Shown here piece by piece: positions 1 to 12,610 of a stretch of DNA of 64,000 nucleotides. Each line of letters starts with the position of its first letter. Within the stretch, counting starts at the first letter, position 1. The notes below the pieces were generated by a model, which saw only the letters and a list, made by a program, of their open reading frames with translations, did no database searches and was not told the DNA's origin. The position numbers were made by a program, and so were the translations under genes. This stretch comes from Salminus brasiliensis (Eukaryota > Chordata > Actinopteri > Characiformes > Bryconidae). The DNA is taken from assembly GCF_030463535.1 (NCBI RefSeq), contig NC_132892.1, positions 27,769,841 to 27,833,840 on the forward strand, read 5' to 3'.

Positions 1-110
1 TACATTGTTCTAGACTGTTCTCCCCTTACACATTGTTCTAGAATGTCCTAATTTCTTACACATTGTTCTAGACTGTTCTCCATTATTCTAGAATGTTCTT
101 CCCATTTTAT
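1..110. repeat. Short tandem array with TTCTAGAA cores
   Basis: About four degenerate copies of a roughly 30-base unit containing ACATTGTTCTAGACTGTTC. Some copies change TAGAC to TAGAATG, which creates alternating TTC/GAA pentamers. The array may continue left of the window. It is non-coding and lies in what is probably the large c3orf70 intron. Confidence 0.6.
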
Positions 111-185
111 AGGGTTATTCAGATTGTTCACATTGGCACATGTGTCTCAGCAAAGGGTGCATTCATTAGAATTCATTAGGGGTGT

Positions 186-243
186 CAACTGCATGTATTC
201 ATTAGAAGGGATGTCCACAAACATTTGGACATATAATGTATAC
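186..243 (-). mobile_element. End fragment of the main MITE family
   Basis: The stretch carries TTAGAAGGG, then GTCCACAAACATTTGGACAT and ATAATGTA. This is the reverse complement of the left end seen in full copies at 2155 and 4058. Only the terminal part remains. Confidence 0.55.
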
Positions 244-2154
244 ATCAGAAATACATGAGCTCTGGGACCAGGGTTTATTCAGCCTACCCGTAATATGCAG
301 CTGGCTAATTACCAGCCCCTGGCTTTGTGAGGCTTAATGGAATTATTTTGGATGCTCTGGAAAATGCTTGACTCAATCTAGTTGCTGCTTAATAAGCAGT
401 GATTAGAAGCGAGATAATTAATGAAGTTTGATAAAGACTTGATCAAGATAAACATGGCTATTAAATATCCTTCTATACTGAAGCGTTAGATTCTTTGCTC
501 TACAGCATCTCGTGGACCTGGGTTGTAACTCACTCACTCATTCACCAGTTGGGTTTCCGTTCAGAGGTTTTACAAAATTAAAAAACAAATTCCAAAAAGA
601 CGGTAGAAAAACGTAATCAGTGTTTCCGTCAGCCTCTGTTTTGCACCAATTCTGGTTAATGGTGGGTCTTCCCTCAATTATTATGATTCAAATAATTAAT
701 AAGAGCCTTTAGAGTAGTTTTAATAGCTCTCAGTACATGACTAGAGCCAGTCCAGAGACGACAAACAGGGCAGCCAGTGGCCCATTTAATAAGGGTCGAG
801 GTCAATCATGGTCTGTACTGTGGTGTTTGGCCTGCTAGCTAACTTCTCATAGCCTATCAGTCCAAACCTGGCAGAACCGGCCTCTCGTTTCCCCTTTTTT
901 TTTTTTTAATAGTCAGCACTTGTGTCTGGAGCTCAGCAGCTAGTCAACAGCAGCCACACTGGGCCGTCTGAAACTCGGTGGAGCTGTAGCTCGGCTAACT
1001 AAGCAAAGGGTAGCTTGGCGAGTGGCTACAGATCCACAAGCCCCGGTCATTCTCATCTAAATGTTTATAAGTGGGTTTTCTATCAGCCTGACCTGAGTTT
1101 GTTAATGCTAACAAAGCTAATGCTAACCAGCGTCTCTCTCCTGATTCAGAGCAGTTTAACATTAGTAATGGTCAGATTGTCCACCCTGTCACCCTGTGAG
1201 CAAACTAAACGCTGTATTTGGTCATTTTTTCGGATTTTAATGTAAGGCAAGGTGAGATTACATGGAAGATCCCTCACCTGCCCTACAAAATATTGTATAC
1301 CGCAGTATAATTTTTAGATGATATAACGATATTAATACAGTGGATGCTGCTCAACCCTAGGGGGCGCATTAGTAATAAAATGGCTGTTGGTGCTGCGCCT
1401 CAGTGACACTGTGCGTGCTTCTCTAAACCTTATTAACATGTATTCCGAGCATTTTTTTCCTTTTCTCCTAAATGTTCGATTTCACAGGTTTAAAATTCAT
1501 AGGAGTCATTTCAGATCATTTCTATTGATCCATTCATTATGAAATATTCACTTAATGTAAAGAGCTGCCGGCTCCTTCATACAGTGTATTAAAATGAAAA
1601 AGTGAAAAGCTGGAGGTACTTTTTTTGTTGTTGTTGTTGTTGTTGTTGTGACAGCGACGATGTACAGCACAGTAAATCTGCCGCATTTTTATCACAAAAA
1701 ATGGCGAAATCCTGCTTCTTTTCCTAAGGGGAGTAAACAAGGGTTCCTGGGGAGGACAACTGTGCGAATATTCATATAAAAGCAAATGAACAAAGACAGG
1801 TAACAAATACAGAGAAAGAGAGAGAGAGAGAGAGGGGGGGGGGCGAGTGAAGACAAACGAGGCTGTATTGTATTCCCTTGGGTTTGCAGAAAACTCCTCT
1901 GTAGCAGTGCTCTCAAAGGAGCCTCCTGAATTAAAAACCCAATCAGTATTCATTTATTCAGCACTGTAACCGCACGACTGTGTGTGTGTGAGTGTGTGTG
2001 TGTGTCTGTGTGTGTATGCACATGTGCATGCTCCTGTAGCAGTCCTTTATTGAAATTATTTCAATGATGTACTCTCAGTGTGGAGGACAGCATTACACAT
2101 TCACCACTCAGGCTCTCAGCACCAAGCAGACTGTTTGACTTGCAAGACGAAAAA
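244..2154. other. No gene seen; intronic or intergenic DNA
   Basis: No exon with coherent protein similarity and splice sites was recognised. The stretch holds a poly-T run near 890-908, a GTT repeat near 1622-1650, a GA repeat followed by a G run near 1815-1843, and a TG repeat near 1980-2015. The open frames around 1552-1953 come from the GA/CT and GTT runs. Bases near 1505-1560 resemble a small dispersed repeat with a TTGATCCATTCATTATGAA-like core seen elsewhere in the window. Confidence 0.6.
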
Positions 2155-2653
2155 TACACTACATGTCCAAATGTTTGTGGACAGCCCTTCTAATGAATGC
2201 ATTCAGCTACTTTAAGTTGCACCCATTGCAGATGTGCAATTTCACACACAGTCTAGAAGTTCTGCCAATAGGATAGGACTCTCAGGACCATATGTAATGC
2301 CAGGTGTGGGCTAGAGGGGTATAAACCCCCCAGCATTGAGCTGTGGAGCAGTGGAAGAACTGTGTTCTCTGGAATGATGGATGCTGCTCTGTCCAAAACG
2401 TTTGGGATACTTGAGTTGGGAACTTGGGGATGAGGTGGGGTGGTGATCATCCAACATCCTGACCTCACTGTCATTCTTGTCGCTGAGTGCAATCAAATCC
2501 TCACAGCAATGCTCTAAGATCTAGTAGAAAGCCTTCTTCCCTGGACAGTAGAGACAGTTACTCCAACAAAAGCAGGATAACCTCTTTTTAATACCCTTGA
2601 TTTTGGGTGAGACAGTGAATGAGCAGGCGTCCCAATACTTTTGTCCATATAGT
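2155..2653 (+). mobile_element. MITE, main family, full-length copy
   Basis: Begins TACACTACATGTCCAAATG and ends ACTTTTGTCCATATAGT. The inside has the family's recognisable order: TTCTAATGAATGCATTCAG, a pyrimidine-poor block, GGAATGATGGATG, CATCCTGACCTCACT and GAGCAGGCGTCCCAATACT. Copies of the same order and about 450-550 bases occur at 4058, 19032 (inverted), 25184, 33128 (inverted) and 56436. TACACTAT-like tips at both ends suggest a non-autonomous Tc1/mariner-like element with TA targets. It encodes nothing. Confidence 0.75.
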
Positions 2654-4057
2654 TTAAGTATTGTTGCTGTACGTTGCTCACGCCTACTGTGTCCAAAAAG
2701 CATCCTCTCCATTCACTCCCTCTCTCAGTCTCTGCTTCCTCTCCTCCCATTCTTATCAGCCCTTTACTGCTTCCTCCACCTGTTAGAGACTCCCAGAATG
2801 CCTTGTTGTAGGACCCCTGCTGCATTTCCTTATGGAGCTGTAGGTACAGCTGTTCAGAAGTGGGTCAAATGTCAATCAAGTTCCTCAGAGGACGTTCCTC
2901 ATTACCCTCTAAACTGAAGCAGCTCCTGCTGAAATGAGCCGGCTGCTGCCGCTGCTGCGTTACGCTACACTACGCTAGGTGGAGTGTTAGTATCCGCCAT
3001 GTTTACAGTGCTGCAAACATCAACAGCCTCTCAGTCGAACCATCGGGGAACAATCTCGACTCGTTACATTTTTACGCCCCCAACATTTGTACACATCCAG
3101 GTGACCAGTAAAAGTCTGTTCAGCGTCTCTGCTGGCTGGTTGCGGTATGACGTATAGCTTCACGCATCTCCAAGTCTCCAATGTCTCCAATGCCATATCG
3201 TAATTGATTGACAGTTGATTGACAGCCTTGGCTGGAAGGGTCTTGGCTGGGTATACAGGGGAAAATCCTTGCAAATGTGACAACATGGCGGACAATTTTG
3301 GCTTCTTTGCTATATAACGAAAGGAAACAGTGTCCATGTTCTCTCCGGTCATTAGGCTAAGATAAGTAAGGCTAAAAGCTAAAATCTAATACTAGGCCGG
3401 CTAGAGAAGAGGGAAGTGCCATGTGGAGACAGTACTGCTGTAGGTATCCAAATTGGGAAGCTGGCAGATCGGCTAAAAAGGTTGAATGGCTAAAAGCTAA
3501 AGCTAGGCTGACTGGATAATGGCAGCGCTGTGGGAAAGCTGGTAAATCCTGTCATTTACGAGCTCAAGATGCGACAGGCCGCACTTATGTAGCACTAACA
3601 ATAATAAACACTGCACACTGTACACCAGGTGTCACATTGTAAGGATATTTTTAGAAATATTCTGTTTGACCAGATGTTTTGTCCAGACAGTCATGTGTCC
3701 ACCCTTGCAGACCACTACATTTGGGATAGTGTGTTGTTTTTTCTCGAGGCAGCATCGAAAACAGTACATCTGGCCAAATGTAGTGGTCTTTGCCATTTAG
3801 TCTGAAAGGAAAGGTTGCGCTTGAAAGCATAGACCCCGAAGGTCCCTGGATAAAGGCTTTTGGGCTAAATTGCACTGACCTTTGTAAAGCAAAGAGAAGA
3901 AGCTATAACTGCGGAACAAGGGCCAGTGTGACTTCAGGCCACTGACAAAGGGGTCTGAACTTCCTGCTATGTACCCTGCAACTTCCTTCCTCTAATGGCT
4001 TTCAGAATACAAGGGTACATCCCCTCAGCTCACCCCTCCGATGTGAACATACATACG
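2654..4057. other. No gene seen between two MITE copies
   Basis: There is a short reiteration of GCTAAAAGCTAAA near 3370-3510. Open frames at 2597-2917 and 3020-3352 show no recognised domain, no matching splice sites and no repeated cysteine or catalytic pattern, so I do not call genes. Confidence 0.55.
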
Positions 4058-4515
4058 TACACTGTGTCCAAATGTCTGCGGACACCACTTCTAATGAATG
4101 CATTCAGCTATTTCAAGTTGCACCCATTGCTGACACAGCCGTGCAAATGCACACACACACAGAGCTTGTCTAGTACCATAGAAAAGTACTGCCAATAGAA
4201 TAAGATAATAAACATGAGCCAATTAGCAACAGGACTGATGCCAGGTGTGGGCTAAAGGGGTGGGCATTGAGCTGTGGAGCCACGGAACTGTGTTCTCTAT
4301 AATGATGGTTGATTCACCATCCAATACATTTGGGATGAGTTGTGGAGTAGGGGATGAGTGATGGGGTTGGGTTGGTGATCATCCAATATCCTGACCTCAG
4401 TAACGAACGCTCTTGGCACTGAATGCAATCAATTACTCACAGCAATGCTCCAAAATCTACTAGAAAGTCTTTCCTGAATGAGCAGGTGTCCCAATACTTT
4501 TGTCAATATAGTGTA
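4058..4515 (+). mobile_element. MITE, main family
   Basis: Starts ACACTGTGTCCAAATGTC, ends TTGTCAATATAGTGTA, and keeps the same internal block order as the copy at 2155. It is slightly shorter, from small internal losses around the middle. Confidence 0.75.
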
Positions 4516-5195
4516 TGTGGCAGACTTGACCACAAAATAGCTAAAACTGCCCGCTGCTGGGTCCACACATGCCCAACACAGTGGTTCTTCGGTCCGAGCG
4601 TAATGGTAAGTCATGAGGCAGGAGTGGAGGCAGGCTGCGATGCATTAGGGCCACGCTGGAGTAGATTAAAACCATGTTTCAGGAACACTGTCCTGAAGTG
4701 ACTTCTCATCACAACAACAACTACCACGCCGATTACAACAACGGGGAAAAACTGCTGAGTGACCTGATTTTTTTCCATGCCACTCTCCCAGAAGATTAAG
4801 CGTCTCCGTATTACGGCTTCTTGTTTACAAGGCCTACCCTGCATTCACTCTTTAACACACACACATATGCACTTAGACATGATTACTCCCCAGAGGAGGC
4901 GAAAGAATGTGAGAAATGCATGTCGCCCCTCTCAGTCACATGATCTTAGTTCCTCCGGGCGATGGCTGCAGTTTAACAGAGGATTCTGTTGTCTATAAAA
5001 TTATGATGGTGTCTGATGGTGTCCGCGCATAGCAAGCCTTGTCCACCCTCAGCCATGTCATGCTCCTGAAGCTACAGTAAAGATTCACTGTCTGTCCAAA
5101 ATGGCTCCCGATGTGTTATATAGTTCACTATATTTCGGTATATATAACTAAGTATACATTAAGGATTAAATGAACTCATGCTAACCCACTAGAGC
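4516..5195. other. No gene seen
   Basis: Contains a short run of CACAACAACAACTACC near 4710 and an AT-rich passage before the minisatellite. No exon was recognised. Confidence 0.55.
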
Positions 5196-6186
5196 TAATG
5201 TTATCTAGAGTAGTTTTCATCTAGTTAACAGCAGCTAGAGTAGTTTACATCTAGCTAACGCCAGGTAGAGTAGTTTACATCTAGTTAACAGCAGCTAGAG
5301 TAGTTTACATCTAGCTAACGCCAGGTAGAGTAGTTTACATCTAGTTAACAGCAGCTAGAGTAGTTTACATCTAGCTAACGCCAGGTAGAGTAGTTTACAT
5401 CTAGCTAACATCAGCTAGAGTAGTTTACATTTGGCTAACAGTAGCTAGAGTAGTTTACATCTAGCTAACATCAGCTAGAGTAGTTTACATTTGGCTAACA
5501 GTAGCTAGAGTAGTTTACATTTGGCTAACAACAGCTAGAGTAGTGTACATTTGGCTAACAACAGCTGGAATAGTTTACATCTAGCTAACAACAGCTAGAG
5601 TAGTTTACATCTGGCTAACAACAGCTAGAGTAGTTTACATATTAGTTACATCTAGCTAACAGCAGGTAGAGTAGTTTACATCTGGCTTACATCAGCTAGA
5701 GTAGTTTAAACAACAGCTAGAGTAGTTTACAGCTAGCTTACATCAGCTAGAGTAGTTTACAGCTAGCTTACATCAGCTAGAGTAGTTTACATCTGGCTTA
5801 CATCAGCTAGAGTAGTTTACAGCTAGCTTACATCAGCTAGAGTAGTTTAAACAACGGCTAGAGTAGTTTACATCGAGCTAACAGCAGCTAGAGTAGTTTA
5901 CAGCTAGCTTACATCAGCTAGAGTAGTTTAAACAACGGCTAGAGTAGTTTACATCGAGCTAACAGCAGCCAGAGTAGTTTACATCTAGCTAACAGCAGGT
6001 AAAGTAGTGTACATCTGGCTTACATCAGCTAGAGTAGTTTAAACAACAGCTAGAGTAGTTTACATCTAGCTAACAGCAGGTAAAGTAGTTTACATCTGGC
6101 TTACATCAGCTAGAGTAGTTTAAACAACAGCTAGAGTAGTTTAAACAACAGCTAGAGTAGTTTACAGCTAGCTTACATCAGCTTAA
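5196..6186. repeat. 30-bp minisatellite, block A
   Basis: About 33 copies of a 30-base unit, core GCTAGAGTAGTTTACATC followed by TAGCTAACAGCA. Between 5221 and 5400 three consecutive 60-base dimers are identical, which is a higher-order repeat. Later units alternate a TTACATC form and a shortened TTTAAACAAC form, so unit length drifts. No long open frame runs through it. Confidence 0.9.
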
Positions 6187-6898
6187 GTGGCTACAGCTGC
6201 ACTATCTCTGATTTTTCATCCTTAACAATGGCCTCTTGCAGTGCACTCATGGATGAGCATAAATTCATATACATACTTGTTTTTTTACAAAAATCAACAT
6301 AAAATATTAAAATATAACGACTGCTGCATCACTAGCAAAGAATAAAGTGAATTTAATTACACCATCATTTAATAATAACTGATGACAACTGCTGCTCCTA
6401 ATCGTTAAAGGAAGTCAGAAAGCATTTGGGATTTGGCTCAGGTCTGTTATGTACCTTGTGAGGGAGTCTTCAGAGTCATCTGTAAGTTCCCAATAGCCCA
6501 ATGGCCTTTTTTCCTAAATACCCAAATGAAGCAGATTTTTTTTCTCTGCTTGTCGTCTGATGCTCAGTCTTTGTCTTGATGTATTTCTTTAAGCTTTAAT
6601 TAGGAGAGACTATGACAGAAGAAGAATCTGAGTGAGAATAGCACCGAACATCCATTAATATGTACATTTAGCATACTGTCTGTTCACACACCCATTTGAT
6701 TTTCACACACCAGTTGCTGATTGATGATAATCATTAATATTAAACTAGTTTGCACTGCTCAGTACATCTTTATCATATTAGTACATAATTACAAGATATT
6801 ACACTGCACTAAAGTCCACTCTGAGGAAGACACAGCAGTTTGACTTCAGGAGACTTTATTCTGTTTATTAAATTTTCTTTACGTGGTACTTTATAGGG
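6187..6898. other. Spacer between two related minisatellite blocks
   Basis: About 700 bases of AT-rich single-copy-looking DNA with no recognised exon. It separates two arrays built on the same CTAGAGTAGTTTACA core. Confidence 0.6.
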
Positions 6899-7890
6899 CG
6901 TTAGTTCACATCTAGCTAACATCAGCTGGAGTAGTTTACTTCTGTCGCTGGCTAGAGTAGTTTACACTGAACGAACATCAGCTAGTGTAGTTTATCAAGC
7001 TAACATCAGCTAGATTAGTTTGCATCTAGCTAGAGTAATTTCCACCGAACTAAAATCGGCGAGAGTAGTTCACATAGTATACACTGGCTAGAGTAGTTTA
7101 TGGCTAAAGTAGTTTACACCAAGCTAACATTAGCTAGAGTAGTCTGCATTTACGTCTGCTAGAGTAGTTAACACCGAGCTAACATCAACTAGAGTAGTTT
7201 ACATCTAGCTGACACCGGCTAGAGTAGTTTACGGCTAAAGTAGTTTACACCAAGCTAACATTAGCTAGAGTAGTCTTTATCTACGTCTGCTAGAGTAGTT
7301 AACACCGAGCTAACATTAGCTAGAGTAGTTCACATCTAGCTGACATTGGCAAGAATAGTTTACACAAGCTAACATCAGCTAGAGTAGTTTACATCTAGCT
7401 GATGTCGGCTAGAGTAGTTTACACCAAGCTAACATTAGCTAGAGTAATTTACATCTAGCTGATGTCTGCTAGAGTAGTTTACACCAAGCTAACATTAGCT
7501 AGAGTAGTTTACACCAAGCTAACATTAGCTACAGTAGTTTACACCAAGCTAACATTAGGTATAGTAGTCTGCATCTAACTGACGTCTGCTAGAGTAGTTT
7601 ACACCGAGCTAACATCAAATAAAGTAGTTTACATCTAGCTGATGTCAGCTAGAGTAGTTCCCGGCTGGAGTAGTTTACACTGAGCTAACTTTAGCTAGAG
7701 TAGTTCACATCTAGTTGATGTCTGCTAGAGTAGTTTACACTGAACTGACTAGTCTTCTAGTCTAGTACATCTACTAGTACATCTATGAGTAGTTTATCTA
7801 GCTAACATTGACTAGAGTAGTTTACTTCTAGCTAACGTCAATTAGAGTAGTTATAACATCTAGCTAAGATCAGCAATAGTAGTCTACATC
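6899..7890. repeat. 30-bp minisatellite, block B (diverged)
   Basis: Some 30 copies of a unit related to block A: CTAGAGTAGTTTACACC followed by AAGCTAACATTAG, alternating with a form carrying ATCTAGCTGATGTC. Copies are more diverged than in block A, with substitutions and lost half-units, so this block looks older or less recently homogenised. Confidence 0.88.
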
Positions 7891-8019
7891 TAACTATGAC
7901 TGGTGTGCTTACCCGGAAGATCGAACACTTATCTGCCACGAGGAAGCCACTACTCTGCACCAACCGCTGACGTTGTGTTGGACATTGAGTCCTTCTTCGA
8001 GCAATGCTGTACAAAGACA

Positions 8020-8290
8020 CGTGTATTTCTCTAAAGAACCAAGTGTGAAAGAGATCTGCGAGTAAAGGTCTAAAGAACTTCTATTTGATCATATGTAAAA
8101 CTTCTAGACCAATTTGTAGGTTCTTCCTAGAACCTTTACAATATGTGAAGGTTGTTTAAACTTTGAAATCATTCTTCACACTCATATCTCATTGTATGTT
8201 TTTCTCCAAAGAACCAACCATTCGTTTTTAAAGAACCAAAAGTGGGTTTTCTGCACCTCTACAAAACAGGTGCTAGCAATGAGCAGACCC
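8020..8290. mobile_element. Diverged AAGAACC-type foldback element
   Basis: Contains several AAGAACC/GGTTCTT words in both orientations and AAAGAACCAAAAGTGGGTT. These match the better copies at 27868-28090 and 41960-42165. Degraded and non-coding. Confidence 0.5.
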
Positions 8291-9659
8291 TTTTTTAAAC
8301 TGATAGAACCTTCTAATTAGGAAGTTGGTCTGCTGTCCCTCCTCTGGTAGCCAATGGTCTAGCACCCTAAATTGATCACCTATTAATTACACCCAATGAC
8401 CCTGTTTACTACTGTATGCAAAACTGACGCTTTCATAGTTTTTATTGAACATGTGACTGTATTAACGAGCCAAGCCAGTTTTACTGCAATAATAAAAGTC
8501 AATAAAGCAAGATATTCCCAGATTCACAAACCGTTAATTAATTTACCATTTGCAAATTCATTGTTTGGACAGAAAACAAGATTCTGGCTCATCTAAAAAA
8601 AAAAATCTATCCTCAGCTTACAAAACCTAACAAGGTTTGTAATTTCATGAGGTGAGGTCTGTTCAGCATCTTATCATTTAATATGCCTTATCCAAAGCAG
8701 ATGATTTTCATTAACATTGTTAAAATAATTAGCAAGAAATTGATCATCAAACCAGGCTGAATTATAGCTAATGACTGAAAAGGGGAAAGCACCTATGCTA
8801 AACCCCATTCCACTCCATTCATGTTACATAATTGAGTTTAGTTTAGTTTAAATACTCCACTAATTCCACCCTGACTTTGCATAATGCTTTTCATAATCAG
8901 TCATTACACTTAATGAACATGAATTTAGCTACTAAACACACAGAAGTGGCTCTTTTGTGTTGATAAGGCGTTTGTATCGAATGCTGGGATCTGGCAGCTG
9001 ATGTTTTGAGTGTATTTTGAGATATAGCCTTTACTAGCATGCTAAATAGTACCCTGATTTAGTATTGCATGTAGGGTATGTAGAGAGATGGCATAGTGCT
9101 GATGTTGCCTTTCCAATACCATCACCTCACTCCAATATTTCTACTTTAGGAACTTCCAAGCTGAGTCTGATTGAAACTATTCTTTTAGGATGAGCATCTA
9201 TACTCATAATGTACTCAGAACGTTCTTAAACTGGTTGTTGAGAAAAGTGCTAATGAAGGACCCCACTGTCCTCTGAACAAATCCCAAATAAGAAAACACA
9301 GGTTCATCTCAGAATCTTTGTGAAATCTCTGCGACTATGGACCACGCCAATGGAGCTGGTTAGGGGGAGGGGAGTGTTTGAAGACTGTGAGCTGGAGTTC
9401 TGGGCAGCTTGCGTGGAGTTGAACCCTCCTGTGCTGAAGAGAGCAGAGAAGAAATAAGGGAGGTGACGGGGTGGTGGTGAGTGCGACATTGTTCGCCACA
9501 AGGTTGGAACAAGAGAGGAAGGTGTATATACATAGGGCTGAGGAGGAGGAGTTAGGCCATGGTCCACCTCCCAAAATTAAGTTATGCTATAACTCCACTG
9601 AGTTTTAGAAATTTCTTAAATGAATTTGGAGAATGAAGATTATTGTGAGTGGGACAAAT
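8291..9659. other. No gene seen
   Basis: AT-rich DNA without recognised exons or clear transposon ends. Bases near 9360-9470 share words such as GAGCTGGAGTTCTGGGCAGC with 30830-30870, suggesting a low-copy repeat of unknown class. Confidence 0.5.
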
Positions 9660-9800
9660 ATTTCAATTAAGGTCTAAAGATCCTTCAGTTGATGTAAAGG
9701 TTCCTCACACTCATTCATCTCTATTAAACATGCTTCTTTTTATGGAACCAAAAGTGGTTCTTCTATGGCATTGTCTATTATTCTGAAGAGTTAAAAGTAG
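9660..9800 (+). mobile_element. Partial AAGAACC-type element
   Basis: Carries CACACTCATTCATCTC and GGAACCAAAAGTGGTTCTTC, the same blocks as the right arm of the foldback copy at 41960-42165. A fragment only. Confidence 0.5.
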
Positions 9801-10051
9801 ACCATTGTTCTCAAACTGCTTTTCTCCTCCTCTACAGACACCAGATTGAGAACAGCTACTGGAGACAGTGCCATGAGGCAAATGAGGCAAACTTATGATT
9901 TTCCACCACACACACACACACACACACGTTCTGATCTTTGTTTGCTTTTGATGGCGGAGGAAATCTCAGCAGGTAAAATTAAGTCATACACGCCTGTCAT
10001 TTCAGTTTGCTTACTATTGACAATAATTACTTGTGTTAATGTGGAAATAGT

Positions 10052-10537
10052 GTATACTATTTAGACAAAAGTATTGGGACACACGTCTTAATCGTTGAAT
10101 CCAGGTGTTTCATGCAGTCCCATTGCCACAGGTGTATAAATCAAGCCCTTAGCCATGCAGTCTGCCTTTCTTTCCACAAATCAGTGAAAGAATGGGTGGT
10201 TCTAATGAGCTCACTGAACTCCAGCTTGGTCAGCTGGTGAAATTTTCTCCCTCCTAGATCTTCCACCATTAGCTGTGAGTGGTATGACTGAACAGTGGAA
10301 GCGTTTAGGAACCACAGAGAGCAGCTCTGCAGCCACCAAGTGTCAAGTTGCTGAGTGCTGAGCTCAGAGCATTAGTGCACAAACATCTCCAATGCTCTGC
10401 TGACTCAATAACTGCAGAGCTCCAATCTTGCTGGTAGAGCTGCGAAGGGGCACCAGCTCCATATTTATGGATATGGATTTACATTGGGGTGTCAGAAAAT
10501 GTGTAGGTGTCCCAATGCTTTTGTCCATTTAGTGTAC
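10052..10537 (+). mobile_element. Non-autonomous Tc1-like element
   Basis: Starts TATACTATTTAGACAAAAGT and ends TTTTGTCCATTTAGTGTA, giving imperfect terminal inverted repeats. Inside are decayed remnants of a Tc1-type transposase leader: a CCACAGGTGTATAAATCAAG block, GCCATGCAGTCTGCCTT and GTGAAAGAATGGGTGGTTC. The rest of the transposase is missing. A CA microsatellite lies just before it at 9908-9928. Confidence 0.7.
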
Positions 10538-12605
10538 ATATTTGAATCAGTCAGCTCACTACACACTTTCTTTAGAGTTAGAATTAATAATCATTGCCGT
10601 TGGTTAGACATATGAGGCATGATTCCACTTTTCCTTTTCCTTAAAAAAAAAATCTTTAAAAATCAGCTAGTTTTATCTGATCTATGAGTAGACCACAAAT
10701 CCCAAACTACTCACACAGGACAGATACACACCTAACACCACCACATTACACAGTGTGAGTGTGGAGCTGTTTCAGGACAGACTTGAAACAGGATCCAATC
10801 AGGTTCATTCTTTTTATCCCCTCTGATATCCAATCCAGCATTTTCTACTGCTGCCTATCCATAAAATAGCTGATAACCAATCTATACTTCCAGCTCTGAG
10901 TCTTTGTTTTAACCACAGTGTTCAGAGCGCTGGTGTCCTCAAGGCACCGTAATAGACCATAATATCTGAACCTTTATAAAACTCTCACTGAAACGCTCTG
11001 TTTTACCAGCGGGAGAACCGCACGCCTTTCTCTGTTTTTAAACCAGCCCTGAAGAGCCCATTCAGAACCGCGTGGAGGCTAACACTAATGCTAATGCTAA
11101 TACACACACTCTATAGAAACCCAAATCACAGCACATTCACCCACTATAAAGCAGTTATTTCACACCAGTAGACCCAACAACAGATATCAGAGCGAGTATC
11201 ACTACACAGACAGGAAGTGATTAGACTGCAGTGTAGTAAAGGAGCTGGGAGCTGATTGGTCAGACTGGATTATAAGATATTAAACACACTATAAAACTCA
11301 TTTTATACTCATTTTAATTAAATCAAATCAAAAACTAAATCAATCAGTCCAGAATGTGTCATTATAGAAACTGCTACTAATAATAAAGGGATTTTACTGA
11401 ACTGTAGGGCTGGATTATTTATACAAACACAAAAATCGGATCGGTATCGGCTGCTAATCGCTAATTGGGCGTCAAAAAAAAAAACTGACCGGAACATGAG
11501 GTTCTTCTATGGTTCTTCAGACTCTATGAATATGGCAGTAGTCCTTCATCTTGTGTCCAAATTTCATGATGACCAATAGAAACGCTCCAAAATGACTTGC
11601 ATTTACTTCCATTGAAAGCTAATACATTTTTTCCCTTCAGCTGTAAAGTTGCCATTTCGGGGATATGAGGTCACACAGAACTCAACATATAAGGTCATCT
11701 GGAGACCTCCAGCTCTGCACTGTCTTTGTGGGGCTTTGAAAGGGTCTTATCTGAGGACAGGATATAGGATATGCGGGAAATAACTCAAATAGTATTGCCA
11801 TTTAGCCCTTAACTCAAACAGGCAGTCTATTGAAGTGTCTGGATCATTGGCTCTTTTGAATCTTGTGTTGGCATGAACAGCCTGGGTTTTGTGTTGTTGT
11901 TTTTAAAGCAGGTTAAACTTGGATAGCTTCCAGGCCTTAACACCCATGTTTTAGGGGCTTGTCTACTTTTAAGATCTGCACCAGTAAACTCAAGTCGACC
12001 CCTGTGTTTATATGAGCCTGTCCTATTTACTAGCCAAGAAGCTATTGTACGCCTCCCTGTTAACACACCCAAACCAGTATACCACTGTCTGCAGCTAGCA
12101 TAACATCTGCTGTGAGAAGACGTCAGAAGTTGAGTATGCTGTTGAGAGCAGTGCTTAAAATGGACAAAGCCCATCAACTATGAACCTTCGGTTGCCTTCT
12201 AGACCTCTACTCAACAAGACCTTCCACTGGGACAATAAACCGTCCACCCAGTGAACTCTTCCTGAATTAAAGCGATAAGCCAAATTGACACTGATTTGGA
12301 GACAAACAAGGCATGTTTGATGTCTGGGGTTTGCGTCCTTAGCTGTAGACTAGAGCTGGAATACTAAAGCTGTGAACTCACAGTGACATTGTTCACTCAG
12401 TTGCATTGACTTCCATTATATCAGCATCTTAGCTTAGGTGCAAAAACTACAGAAGCAAACTTCACACATCAAAATGTCTTTGCCAAACGACTACATCTAG
12501 GTTAAGGTGGGAATTATGCAAATTTGATTTTTGGGTGAACTCCCCCTTTAACCGTGCCCACACTCTATAGCTAGGCGCAGAGGCTGAGGACGGTCGGGGC
12601 TTATA
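10538..12605 (-). other. c3orf70 intron 1, part; no exon seen
   Basis: The stretch follows the c3orf70 exon 1 donor on the minus strand. I see no second coding exon (expected to encode most of the roughly 250-residue protein) here or anywhere left of it, so the intron should exceed 12.6 kb. Bases 11400-11480 (GGATCGGTATCGGCTGCTA) look like a fragment of the hAT-like repeat found at 53873. Bases 11570-11665 match the small repeat with ACCAATAGAAACGCTCC. Confidence 0.6.
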
Positions 12606-12610
12606 CTCAC

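Noticed and set aside
3421..3530. Cys-rich start (MWRQYCCRYPNW-like) suggesting a THAP-type zinc finger
   Set aside because: Only a few residues fit, the frame is not sustained, and the DNA is part of a GCTAAAAGC reiteration.
5196..7890. Regular repeats resembling a CRISPR array
   Set aside because: Units are contiguous with no unique spacers and there are no cas genes; this is a eukaryotic minisatellite.
12462..12610. Extending c3orf70 exon 1 through the open frame to 12462
   Set aside because: Family similarity ends at the GTGAGT donor, and the following residues do not match the conserved KYVYQP continuation.
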